NCBI GenBank assembly: GCA_002451015.1
Contig: DKBB01000201.1
Location: forward strand, 1-7,394
Direction of reading: 5' to 3'
Length of the DNA: 7,394 nt
Source of the DNA: Acidobacteria bacterium UBA6911
GTDB lineage: Bacteria > Acidobacteriota > UBA6911
Both the position numbers and the translations under genes were made by a program. Positions 1 to 6,110 of the stretch are shown one piece after another. The stretch's first letter is position 1; each line of letters begins with the position of its first letter. The notes beneath the pieces are model-generated. The model did no database searches and was not told where the DNA came from. It saw nothing but the letters and a program-made list of their open reading frames with translations.

Positions 1-315
1 GCCTTGAATTCTCTGACAAATCTGTTGGAAATGGGAGAGTATCCGCTCGTTATTGTTACAATGATGGCGCGTCACACCAGGCAGGTCCTTATTGTCAAGG
101 AGTGCCTCCGGAGTGGAATGCGTGCCGGGGTTGCCGGAAATGCAGCGCATGTGCCGCCCTTTATGCTTGAAAAATTCGTCCGACAAGCTCGAGATATCGA
201 TCCCGATACAGCGCGGAGAATGCACATGGGGCTTTCCGATATAGACAGGAGGCTCAAATCCTCCTCTGTGGACGCGCGGATCTTCCTGGAGATATTTATA
301 AGCGCCTTGGTTTGA
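1..315 (+). CDS. holA: DNA polymerase III subunit delta, C-terminal part (5' truncated by window edge)
   Basis: The reading frame is open from base 1 and ends at TGA 313-315, giving the last 104 residues of a longer protein. HolA (delta) is the clamp-loader subunit that opens the beta sliding clamp during replication. The visible piece matches the C-terminal helical collar domain of the family. It opens with LTNLLEMGEYPLVIVTMMAR, equivalent to the usual 'L..LL..GE.P..IL.mlaRq.R.ll..k.l' pattern. Next comes VPPFMLEKFVRQAR, equivalent to the 'PPF...K...qar' signature. A closing 'L...D..lKss..d.r..lE..i..L' helix follows. The N-terminal AAA+-like domains lie outside the window. The gene converges on rpsT, a neighbour of holA in many bacteria, which supports the call. 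Assignment rests on remembered family patterns, not on an alignment. Confidence 0.85.
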   Translation, partial: ALNSLTNLLEMGEYPLVIVTMMARHTRQVLIVKECLRSGMRAGVAGNAAHVPPFMLEKFVRQARDIDPDTARRMHMGLSDIDRRLKSSSVDARIFLEIFISALV

Positions 316-520
316 ACCCAATCCTTTGTTTTGAAATGTGGTTTAAGGAGGCATGCTTCAGGACCGGCAGGCAGGGATCCGTTTTCCCAATGCAACCGTG
401 TAAACCAAATTTTACCCCGCTCCCGCCACGGATCGATGCCTGCGTGAAACGTGGAATTTCCCGGGATATTCAAGCAACACCATTTGCCGGTATTATAAAC
501 ATCAGGGAAAGAAAACTGTC
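316..520. other. Convergent intergenic region between holA and rpsT
   Basis: This 205-base gap separates the 3' ends of holA (plus) and rpsT (minus). I see no gene in it. Two inverted repeats are visible. One is CCACG 426-430 with CGTGG 450-454. The other is an 18-bp palindrome at 454-471 centred on CCCGGG, with one mismatched pair and no loop. Neither is followed by a T run on either strand, so no convincing intrinsic terminator can be assigned for either gene. An AAGGAGG at 345-351 lies only one base from an ATG and is not a usable ribosome-binding site. Confidence 0.5.
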
Positions 521-802
521 TTATGCCTTGTCCGCTGGGGATAACGCGGCATTCAAGCGTTTTGTTAGGCGGGATTTCTGCCTGGCGGCGGCGTTTTCGC
601 TAATCGCGTTTTTACGTTTTGCAGTATCGATCTCAGCATACAGGACAGGCAGGGAATTCCGGGCATCTTCTGCTTTTCCCGACTGCAATTGATCGTTGAA
701 TTTTCTCAGGAAAGTCCGCAGGCCGCTACGATTGCCGCGATTCATGATCCTGCGTTTTTTGTTTTGTCTGTCCGCCTTGAGGGCTGAGGCGTGATTCGCC
801 AT
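521..802 (-). CDS. rpsT: 30S ribosomal protein S20
   Basis: A 93-residue, strongly basic protein read from ATG 802-800 to TAA 523-521. S20 binds 16S rRNA in the body of the small ribosomal subunit and is needed for its assembly. The family opening MANH-S-AlK-.RQN-KRR is present (MANHASALKADRQNKKRR), followed by N-R..-SglRT.lrKF. Near the end come the conserved 'A..K..i..N.AARqKSRL..rlN' residues (AISENAAARQKSRLTKRLN, residues 66-84). Length is slightly above the usual 85-90 residues. A Shine-Dalgarno AGGAG (plus-strand 812-816) sits 9 bases before the ATG. The start is ATG, unlike the UUG used by E. coli rpsT. Transcription probably starts from the promoter at 869-897, giving a leader of roughly 60 bases. 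In E. coli S20 represses its own translation; nothing in this sequence proves or excludes that here. Confidence 0.96.
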   Translation of the reverse strand: MANHASALKADRQNKKRRIMNRGNRSGLRTFLRKFNDQLQSGKAEDARNSLPVLYAEIDTAKRKNAISENAAARQKSRLTKRLNAALSPADKA

Positions 803-868
803 GCTTTACTACTCCTTTAATAATTTTCCAACTTCAGGCTCGAATCTACATGTACTTAGAAACTCTTT

Positions 869-897
869 ACTTTACAAGTATTTAACATACTTGTCAA
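869..897 (-). promoter_or_regulatory. Sigma70-type promoter for rpsT
   Basis: Reading the minus strand, a perfect -35 box TTGACA (plus-strand 897-892) is followed, after exactly 17 bases, by TAAAGT (874-869), a 4-of-6 match to TATAAT. The placement lies upstream of the rpsT ribosome-binding site and start codon. A strong -35 with optimal spacing suits a highly expressed ribosomal-protein gene. The start point itself is inferred. Confidence 0.7.
874..894. repeat. Perfect 8-bp inverted repeat inside the rpsT promoter (candidate operator)
   Basis: ACAAGTAT (874-881) and ATACTTGT (887-894) are exact reverse complements separated by five bases (TTAAC). After one mismatch the symmetry continues for two more pairs (871-872 with 896-897). 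The element covers the 17-base spacer of the rpsT promoter and touches both the -35 and -10 boxes. A dimeric regulator bound here would block RNA polymerase. No candidate regulator gene is in the window. An RNA hairpin role is unlikely, because the repeat lies upstream of the predicted start point. Confidence 0.55.
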
Positions 898-911
898 ATT
901 AAATTTTCTCA

Positions 912-940
912 TTGACTTCGATCAAGCCCAGACCTAGAAT
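912..940 (+). promoter_or_regulatory. Sigma70-type promoter for phoH (and probably ddl)
   Basis: TTGACT (912-917, 5 of 6 to consensus) and TAGAAT (935-940, 5 of 6) are separated by exactly 17 bases. The predicted transcript would start near 947, leaving a leader of about 107 bases before the phoH ATG at 1054. The -35 box lies 14 bp from the divergent rpsT -35 box, so the two promoters are back to back and could interfere with each other or share regulators. Confidence 0.7.
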
Positions 941-1053
941 TGATTTTAGAAATGTATGGAAGATATCATCAGCCCACGGCAGGTTCATTACAAAAATTAA
1001 GTTCTCATTCCCGCATTCCTTACTTTATCTACGAGGTAAAGCCAAATTAATAG

Positions 1054-2046
1054 ATGAAAAAAGTCCTGCTATCCGATCGCAGCCTGCAACTTTTATTCGG
1101 TCCACTCGATGAAAACATTCGATTTTTGGAAAATCTCTTCGGAGTATCCATTCAGGCGCGAGATTCCTCGCTTACTATAGACGGGGAAGAAGCGGATGTC
1201 CGGGCGCTGGAGCAAATACTCCTGGACTTTTCCGCTCTAGCAGAGAAAGGACACCTCATCAGCAACGGGGATCTCAAATCAGCATTTAAGCAGATCGCTG
1301 AAGATACAGCCCTGACGCTGCACGATTTCTTCCCGAAAATGCAGCTTCTCGCAACAGGCAAGAGGCAGGTCACACCGAAAAGCCTGAACCAACGCCGCTA
1401 CATTGAAGCTATAAAGGCAAATGATATCGTTTTCGGAATAGGGCCGGGAGGCACCGGCAAAACCTTTCTTGCCGTCACCTTGGCACTCGTATCGCTTTTC
1501 GAAAAACAAATATCCAGAATCGTTTTAACCCGACCGGCGGTGGAGGCTGGAGAACGGCTTGGGTTTCTTCCCGGAGATATTGAAGAAAAAATCAATCCTT
1601 ATCTTCGCCCACTTTATGACGCCCTGTACTTTCTTCTGGATAACGAAAAGATACACCGATATATGGAAGAGGGGATTATTGAAATCGCTCCACTCGCTTT
1701 TATGAGGGGCCGCACATTAAGCGATTCCTTTATAATTCTCGACGAGGCACAAAATACGACCTCGGAACAAATGAAAATGTTTTTAACCCGAATAGGAATG
1801 CGGTCCAAGGCGGTTATTACCGGAGATGTTACTCAGATAGACCTTCCATTCGGTCGCAACTCCGGCCTTGTAGAGGCCCATAATATTTTAAAGGGAGTGG
1901 ATGGGCTGGCCTTCTGCTTTTTCAACGAGAAGGACGTTGTCCGGCACCATCTCGTGCGCCTGATTATAAAGGCATACCAGGATCACGTAGAAAATGGAAA
2001 GCCTCCAAATGGAACTGCTCCAGATGACAAAGACAAAAAAAATTAA
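1054..2046 (+). CDS. phoH: PhoH/YbeZ-family ATPase
   Basis: A 330-residue cytoplasmic P-loop ATPase of the PhoH family. Members such as E. coli YbeZ are linked to RNA metabolism and ribosome maturation with the endoribonuclease YbeY; the exact substrate is not settled. Residues 1-100 match the N-terminal region of long family members (LQLLFGPLDENIRFLE, then a KH-like segment). The ATPase core follows: Walker A GPGGTGKT at 130-137, LTRPAVEAGERLGFLPGD at about 158-174, Walker B FIILDEAQN at 226-234, and the sensor-type ITGDVTQIDLP at 255-265. The last 20 residues are hydrophilic and probably disordered. The start is fixed by an in-frame TAG directly before the ATG. The nearest purine-rich motif (GAGG 1033-1036) is 17 bases away, too far for a normal ribosome-binding site, so initiation may be weak. 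The gene overlaps ddl at its 3' end. The usual ybeY partner is not next to it. Confidence 0.95.
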   Translation: MKKVLLSDRSLQLLFGPLDENIRFLENLFGVSIQARDSSLTIDGEEADVRALEQILLDFSALAEKGHLISNGDLKSAFKQIAEDTALTLHDFFPKMQLLATGKRQVTPKSLNQRRYIEAIKANDIVFGIGPGGTGKTFLAVTLALVSLFEKQISRIVLTRPAVEAGERLGFLPGDIEEKINPYLRPLYDALYFLLDNEKIHRYMEEGIIEIAPLAFMRGRTLSDSFIILDEAQNTTSEQMKMFLTRIGMRSKAVITGDVTQIDLPFGRNSGLVEAHNILKGVDGLAFCFFNEKDVVRHHLVRLIIKAYQDHVENGKPPNGTAPDDKDKKN

Positions 2047-3127
2047 ACTTGGCATTTTATTTGGTGGCCGATCGGCCGAATATGAGATTTCTCTGAAGTC
2101 GGCCGCCTCAGTAATAAGCGCTCTAGATCCCAAGATCTTCGACATCACAGCTATTGGAATCACTCCAAGGGGACAGTTCGCCGCCGCCGATGAAGTCCGT
2201 AAAATGTTGCCACAGAATCTTATGAAACGCGTTTCTTTTCCCGAATCAAATGCGTTTGCCCGCGACAATTTACTGCCACTCCCCGGACTTCCGGGCAAGT
2301 CCCCCGAAACTAAAGATAAGCCGGAGATATTCTTTCCCCTGCTTCACGGTCCCTACGGAGAAGACGGGACAATTCAGGGATTTTTTGAAATAGCCAATGT
2401 ACCTTATGTCGGATGCGGGGTGCTCGCTTCCTCAGTTGGAATGGACAAAGACGTCATGAAAAGGCTTTTTATGCAGGCTGGATTGCCGGTTGCGCCCTTT
2501 CGGACCTTATATAAAGAGGAATTCTTCGAAAATCCCGATTCAATGAAACGCTCTCTTTCCAAAGAATTTGGCTATCCCATGTTTTCCAAACCGGCCAACC
2601 TGGGCTCCTCCATCGGCATTTGCAAGATTCATTCCGAGAGTGAATTCGAGCAATCCATAAAACATTCCGCGCAATTTGACAGTAAAATCATCGTTGAAAA
2701 GGGACTGGATGCCCGGGAACTGGAATGCGCCATTCTTGGAAACCGACATCCCGAGGCATCTGTAGTGGGAGAAATCCTACCGGCCCATGAATTTTACGAT
2801 TATGACGCAAAGTATTTAAGTCCGGACAGCAGACTGGAAATACCTGCACGCCTTCCCGGTACCACAAGCCGGAAGGTTCGGGATCTTGCCCTGCGATCCT
2901 TCAAGGCAATTGAAGGTTCGGGACTCGCTCGAGTCGACTTTTTTCTAGATCGCAAAACCGGGAAAGTGTGGATTAATGAAATCAATACCATGCCGGGATT
3001 TACCCCGATCAGTATGTACGCCAAGCTTTGGGCTTCAACAGGTGTTTCTTTCCAGCAGCTGGTGAAAAAACTGATCGAACTTGGCATGGAGCGTTTTACA
3101 GAAAGGAATGAAAACTCGACGGTATAA
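2024..3127 (+). CDS. ddl: D-alanine--D-alanine ligase (DdlA type)
   Basis: An ATP-grasp enzyme that joins two D-alanines in the cytoplasm to make the dipeptide end of the peptidoglycan precursor. At 367 residues it matches the longer DdlA subfamily (E. coli DdlA is about 364). Numbered from ATG 2024, signature pieces are GGRSAE (14-19, substrate-binding Glu), HGPYGEDG (108-115), KPANLGSS (189-196), AKYLS with Tyr264 on the omega loop, ARVDFF (302-307), and NEINTMPGFT (318-327, metal and phosphate ligands). Tyr in AKYLS is the residue seen in D-Ala-D-Ala enzymes; D-Ala-D-Lac ligases such as VanA differ there, so D-Ala-D-Ala specificity is expected. In-frame ATGs at 1994 and 2009 would add 10 or 5 residues. 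I prefer 2024 because the protein then begins close to the family N-terminus, but the ribosome-binding site does not decide. The gene starts inside phoH, so the two are probably co-transcribed. Confidence 0.96.
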   Translation: MTKTKKIKLGILFGGRSAEYEISLKSAASVISALDPKIFDITAIGITPRGQFAAADEVRKMLPQNLMKRVSFPESNAFARDNLLPLPGLPGKSPETKDKPEIFFPLLHGPYGEDGTIQGFFEIANVPYVGCGVLASSVGMDKDVMKRLFMQAGLPVAPFRTLYKEEFFENPDSMKRSLSKEFGYPMFSKPANLGSSIGICKIHSESEFEQSIKHSAQFDSKIIVEKGLDARELECAILGNRHPEASVVGEILPAHEFYDYDAKYLSPDSRLEIPARLPGTTSRKVRDLALRSFKAIEGSGLARVDFFLDRKTGKVWINEINTMPGFTPISMYAKLWASTGVSFQQLVKKLIELGMERFTERNENSTV

Positions 3128-3278
3128 ACATTGAATCCCAATAGAAAGCCGTCGAACTGATTGAGAATATTGGCTATTTTTCTGAATCCTACCCGTCACT
3201 ATTACTGGATTTTGCGGCAGAACAAGCAAAGCGAAAAAATCCTTTATAAGTACGGGACAGTCAGCAGGAGGAATTTAT

Positions 3279-3521
3279 ATGAACAGTGCAGTTCCTGAAA
3301 CAGAACTCCGAGAGCAGTTATTTAGGGATAATGCAGAGTACAGGCGATTGGCAGAAGAGCATCATTCTTACGACATACAATTGGAAAGCCTGAACAGTAA
3401 GCATTTCTTGAGCGAAGAAGAACAGTTACAGGAAAAAACGCTGAAAAAGAAAAAACTTCTATTAAAGGACCAGATGTATTTGATGGTTCAGAAAATCCGC
3501 AAGGAGATGGAAGCAAGCTGA
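3279..3521 (+). CDS. DUF465/YdcH-like small coiled-coil protein
   Basis: An 80-residue charged protein with a strong ribosome-binding site (AGGAGG 3266-3271, 7 bases before the ATG). It is almost entirely helical in character. Its C-terminal half carries LSEEEQLQEKTLKKKKLLLKD (the run ends near residue 64), which matches the DUF465/YdcH pattern of a short loop followed by 'E...LKK.KL.LKDqM'. The N-terminal half (residues 8-40) also fits the family's first helix with 'Y..L..eHh.yd..l..L'. No enzyme activity is known for the family, and I do not assign one. There is no signal peptide or membrane segment. It sits alone between ddl and psd with gaps of 151 and 116 bases, so operon membership is uncertain; I see no good promoter directly before it. 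Confidence 0.8.
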   Translation: MNSAVPETELREQLFRDNAEYRRLAEEHHSYDIQLESLNSKHFLSEEEQLQEKTLKKKKLLLKDQMYLMVQKIRKEMEAS

Positions 3522-3637
3522 TATATTAAAAAGATGTGACAAAGCGGCGACGTTAAAGGAAGGCGTCTGATAACTTGCCATGTTGCAGGGGACGGTTTCC
3601 CTTATAGCCTTCCGGAACAAAGCGGGAGGACCCCCTC

Positions 3638-4239
3638 ATGATACGTGATGCCTACAGATTTCTTGTTCCGACACTTGCACTGGGCATCCTCTTTGCCGCT
3701 GCGGGTTTCAAGTATATAGCATTTTTGTTTTTCATTCTGGCCCTGTTCATCGGTTATTTCTTCAGCAATCCCTCCAGGCGGATCCCCGTAGGCAAAAACC
3801 TGATAGTATCTCCGGCCGACGGCAAGGTTGTAAAAATTTCAAGATCGGAAAGCGGGGATCATTGCATCAGCCTATTCCTGAATATTTTAAAAGTGCACGT
3901 CAACCGTTCCCCCATTTCCAGTAAGCTGAAGCTACTCCAGTACAAACATGGCAGGTTCAAAGCAGCTTTCAATGAACAGGCCTCCCAGGTAAATGAGCAG
4001 AACATTATCACTGTAGACGGCGGGGATATTCAGGTAACATTCAAGCAGATTGTAGAAAGGATTGCCCGGCGCGTGGTCTGCTGGAAAGAGGCGGGGATCT
4101 GTTGGAAAAAGGAGATCTCGTGGGTCTGATTCGGTTCGGCTCCAGAGTGGATGTCGTACTTCCGGAAAAGGTGAAAATTGCGGTTCAAGTAGGGGACAAG
4201 GTCCGCGGCGCCAGCTCCAAACTGGGAGACTATGAATGA
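3638..4239 (+). pseudogene. psd: Phosphatidylserine decarboxylase proenzyme, frameshifted
   Basis: Psd removes CO2 from phosphatidylserine to give phosphatidylethanolamine. It cleaves itself so that a serine becomes the pyruvoyl cofactor. This is the short (about 200-220 residue) subfamily. It has a hydrophobic N-terminus (residues 8-42), FFSNPSRRIPVGKNLIVSPADGKVV with Asp61, and KVHVNRSPIS with His87. In the starting frame, family similarity ends at about residue 153 and TGA follows at 4127-4129, giving 163 residues. The missing part is in the -1 frame from about 4094: GDLLEKGDLVGLIRFGSR, with the Gly-Ser cleavage site at 4138-4143, ending at TGA 4237-4239. One extra G in GGGG 4093-4096 restores a 200-residue protein. 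In that frame the stop overlaps the pssA start (ATGA), evidence that it is ancestral. A good Shine-Dalgarno (GGGAGG 3624-3629) precedes the ATG. A sequencing error is as likely as a true mutation. Confidence 0.85.
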
Positions 4240-5030
4240 CTACCGATCCCAAAACGAATGAAATGGAACAACAGAATTTTCCGCGCAGGAGAATACGCCG
4301 AAGCGTATTTATCCTTCCCAGTCTTTTTACGGTCGGCAATATCTTCTGTGGATATTATTCCATTCTGTCGACAATACAGGGAAACTATATTTATGCTTCT
4401 TACGCCATCGGAATTGCCATCATTCTGGATATGATCGATGGGCGGATTGCGCGACTTACGAATTCAAGCACCGATTTCGGACTGCAACTGGATTCCCTTG
4501 CAGATGTTATCTCGTTCGGAATAGCACCCTCCATACTGGTATTATTCTGGGGCCTTTCTGCGAGTGATCCCCGCCTTGCCTGGACAGCAACTTTTACATT
4601 TACAATCTGTGGTGCGATGCGGCTTGCACGTTTCAACATTCAGGCGGAAGAACTCAAACATTTTGTCGGCCTTCCGATTCCTGCAGGTGGAGGAACCGTA
4701 GCCGCTATTGTTCACTTTTTCGAAGATCCCATTACGAATCCCATCGGAGCAAACCTGATGGTAGCCGGTGTATTCTTCCTGGCATTCCTGATGATCAGCA
4801 CAATCCGTTATAGCAGCCTAAAGAATTTAACGCTGGGACGAAAATCTCATTTTTCAATTCTGGTTATCGCCCTTCTGGTCGCGTTAATATTCAATTATTC
4901 CAAGCCGACATTACTTGCACTTGCAGTACTTTACAGCGGTTCGGGACCTGTTTATCGTCTATATTCCCTGTTGCGTAAAAAAAAACCTGGAAATGAGATA
5001 AAGCTTGCGGATTCGGCACAGCAACACTGA
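4236..5030 (+). CDS. pssA: CDP-diacylglycerol--serine O-phosphatidyltransferase
   Basis: A 264-residue integral membrane enzyme that transfers the phosphatidyl group from CDP-diacylglycerol to serine, making the substrate for Psd. The full CDP-alcohol phosphotransferase motif is visible: D65-x2-D68-G69-x2-A72-R73-x8-G82-x3-D86-x3-D90. Features that point to PssA rather than another head-group enzyme are ARFN (131-134) and FVGLPIPAGGG (143-153). Several hydrophobic segments (about 24-47, 51-67, 92-107, 112-127, 173-190, 206-220 and 225-243) fit the multi-helix fold of the family. The N-terminus (1-22) and C-terminus (247-264) are polar and basic. GGGAG at 4224-4228 lies 7 bases before the ATG, and the ATG overlaps the restored psd stop as ATGA, so translation is probably coupled to psd. 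If the psd frameshift is real, ribosomes ending at 4129 would not reach this start, which could lower PssA expression. Confidence 0.93.
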   Translation: MTTDPKTNEMEQQNFPRRRIRRSVFILPSLFTVGNIFCGYYSILSTIQGNYIYASYAIGIAIILDMIDGRIARLTNSSTDFGLQLDSLADVISFGIAPSILVLFWGLSASDPRLAWTATFTFTICGAMRLARFNIQAEELKHFVGLPIPAGGGTVAAIVHFFEDPITNPIGANLMVAGVFFLAFLMISTIRYSSLKNLTLGRKSHFSILVIALLVALIFNYSKPTLLALAVLYSGSGPVYRLYSLLRKKKPGNEIKLADSAQQH

Positions 5031-5099
5031 ATCCTTTTCTTTTCCATGAACGGCCATTCAAAATACATTTCTTAACCGATAATTCCCGATACCACTGAA

Positions 5100-5843
5100 A
5101 TGCCAATTTATGAAGATCAAGCGATAGTCTTGAGACAATACCCGATAGCGGAATCCGACAGTATTGTCGTGTGTATCGCTCCGGAATTTGGAAAAATTCG
5201 AGCAGTCGCGCAGGGAATAAAGAAGCCTAAAAATAGGTTTGCAGGGTGCCTCGAGCCTCTAAACCACATAAATATAGTCTATTTTACCCGTGAAGGACGG
5301 GATCTGGGAAAGGTCCGGCATGCCGAACTTATTCATTCCTATTCAGGAAAAATCGCAACTCTTGACAACATCTTTGCATTCACCTATTTTGCGGAATTGA
5401 TTAATGCCTTTGTACAGGAAAGCCAATCCAGTCATAAATTATTCCGTTTGTTGCATGCCTGCCTTAAAGCGGGCGAGAATAAGGTTCCGATTCCGCCGCT
5501 CGTTCGGTATTTTGAAGTCTGGTGTCTTAAGTTAAACGGCTTGTACCCGAATGATGCCTATTGCTCCAATTGCGGTAAGTATGTTAAAAATGAAGGTTTT
5601 TGGGTCCGGATAAAAAACACAGACACTTTCTGCGGTGATTGTGCTCCCCGGAGCGGTGTTTTTATCGGGGCTGCAGCTTCCAGGACTCTACAGACAATAA
5701 TGTCGTATTCTCCGGAAAACTTTGCGGCCATCCCGCTGGATCCGGAAGCCGGACGCCAACTTGAGCATTTGACCCAGCAACTTTTAAGCCTGAACCTGGA
5801 AAGCCCACTCAAGTCCTACAGAATTTTAAGGGAAGTACTATGA
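5100..5843 (+). CDS. recO: DNA repair protein RecO
   Basis: A 247-residue cytoplasmic recombination mediator. With RecR, RecO helps load RecA onto single-stranded DNA coated with SSB in the RecF pathway. The N-terminal OB-fold pattern is clear: YEDQAIVLRQYPIAESDSIV (4-23), then EFGKIRAVAQGIKKPKNRFAGCLEPLN (29-55), matching the family's 'G.....akGar.pksr....lep'. The central helical domain follows. A zinc-binding set is present with C155/C158 (CSNC) and C178/C181 (CGDC). The length is normal for the family. The start is preceded by no clear Shine-Dalgarno (TACCACTGAA directly upstream), but the N-terminus fits the family, so ATG 5100 is kept. The gene starts 69 bases after pssA with no terminator seen between them, so read-through is possible. 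Its TGA overlaps a further ATG (ATGA at 5840-5843) that leads only to a 6-codon frame. Confidence 0.95.
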   Translation: MPIYEDQAIVLRQYPIAESDSIVVCIAPEFGKIRAVAQGIKKPKNRFAGCLEPLNHINIVYFTREGRDLGKVRHAELIHSYSGKIATLDNIFAFTYFAELINAFVQESQSSHKLFRLLHACLKAGENKVPIPPLVRYFEVWCLKLNGLYPNDAYCSNCGKYVKNEGFWVRIKNTDTFCGDCAPRSGVFIGAAASRTLQTIMSYSPENFAAIPLDPEAGRQLEHLTQQLLSLNLESPLKSYRILREVL

Positions 5844-5853
5844 AAGGTATTGA

Positions 5854-5881
5854 AGATTAAAGATTAAGGTTTAAAGTTTAG
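5854..5881 (+). repeat. Four tandem AT-rich heptads right after recO
   Basis: The units are AGATTAA (5854-5860), AGATTAA (5861-5867), GGTTTAA (5868-5874) and AGTTTAG (5875-5881), consensus RG(A/T)TTA(A/G). Because the unit is 7 bases and the first three end in TAA and the fourth in TAG, the array gives stop codons in all three plus-strand frames. It begins 11 bases after the recO stop. It could be a replication-slippage repeat or part of a dispersed intergenic element. Confidence 0.6.
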
Positions 5882-5977
5882 ATTTTACGGAAATTCAGGT
5901 TGCCGGGAATCTCGTGGGAAGGATTCCCCGCACAGTGTTGCTAAACATTAACGTTTTGCGGAAATACGGAAGATTTC

Positions 5978-5998
5978 AAAGATAGCTGCTATCTTTTT
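5978..5998 (+). terminator. Candidate weak intrinsic terminator after recO
   Basis: AAAGATAG (5978-5985), loop CTG, and CTATCTTT (5989-5996) form a perfect 8-bp stem. The descending arm runs into five Ts (5994-5998). Only two of the eight pairs are G-C, so the hairpin is weak for a terminator. It lies 135 bases after recO. It could equally be a binding site or a hairpin with another role. Confidence 0.35.
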
Positions 5999-6110
5999 CA
6001 ATCCAAGCTTCTCCAAAAAGTACGAAGCGAATCGGACAAAGAGACTATGTAAGCGAAACGACGAAAACTTTTTAAGAATAGGCTTTTAGTGTTCGCATGT
6101 GGGAAATAGG

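Noticed and set aside
454..471. 18-bp palindrome around CCCGGG as a shared holA/rpsT terminator
   Set aside because: It has no loop, one internal mismatch and no T run on either strand.
72..473. Long minus-strand open frame across the end of holA and the following gap
   Set aside because: It lies opposite a clear HolA C-terminus, has no ribosome-binding site I can see and resembles no family I know. It is a shadow frame.
312..692. Plus-strand 126-codon open frame across the holA-rpsT gap
   Set aside because: Its second half is antisense to the well-conserved rpsT gene, it begins at TTG overlapping the holA stop, and the peptide looks like no known family.
912..1112. Plus-strand 66-codon open frame before phoH
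   Set aside because: It covers the phoH promoter and runs into phoH in another frame; the composition is not protein-like and there is no ribosome-binding site.
3138..3181. CCAATA/TATTGG inverted repeat followed by TTTTT after ddl, as a terminator
   Set aside because: The stem is only six mostly A-T pairs with a 24-base loop, and the T run is offset by three bases. It is too weak to call.
3575..3608. TTGCCA and TATAGC before psd as a promoter
   Set aside because: The spacing is 21-22 bases; using TTGCAG instead gives 13-14 bases. Neither fits a sigma70 promoter.
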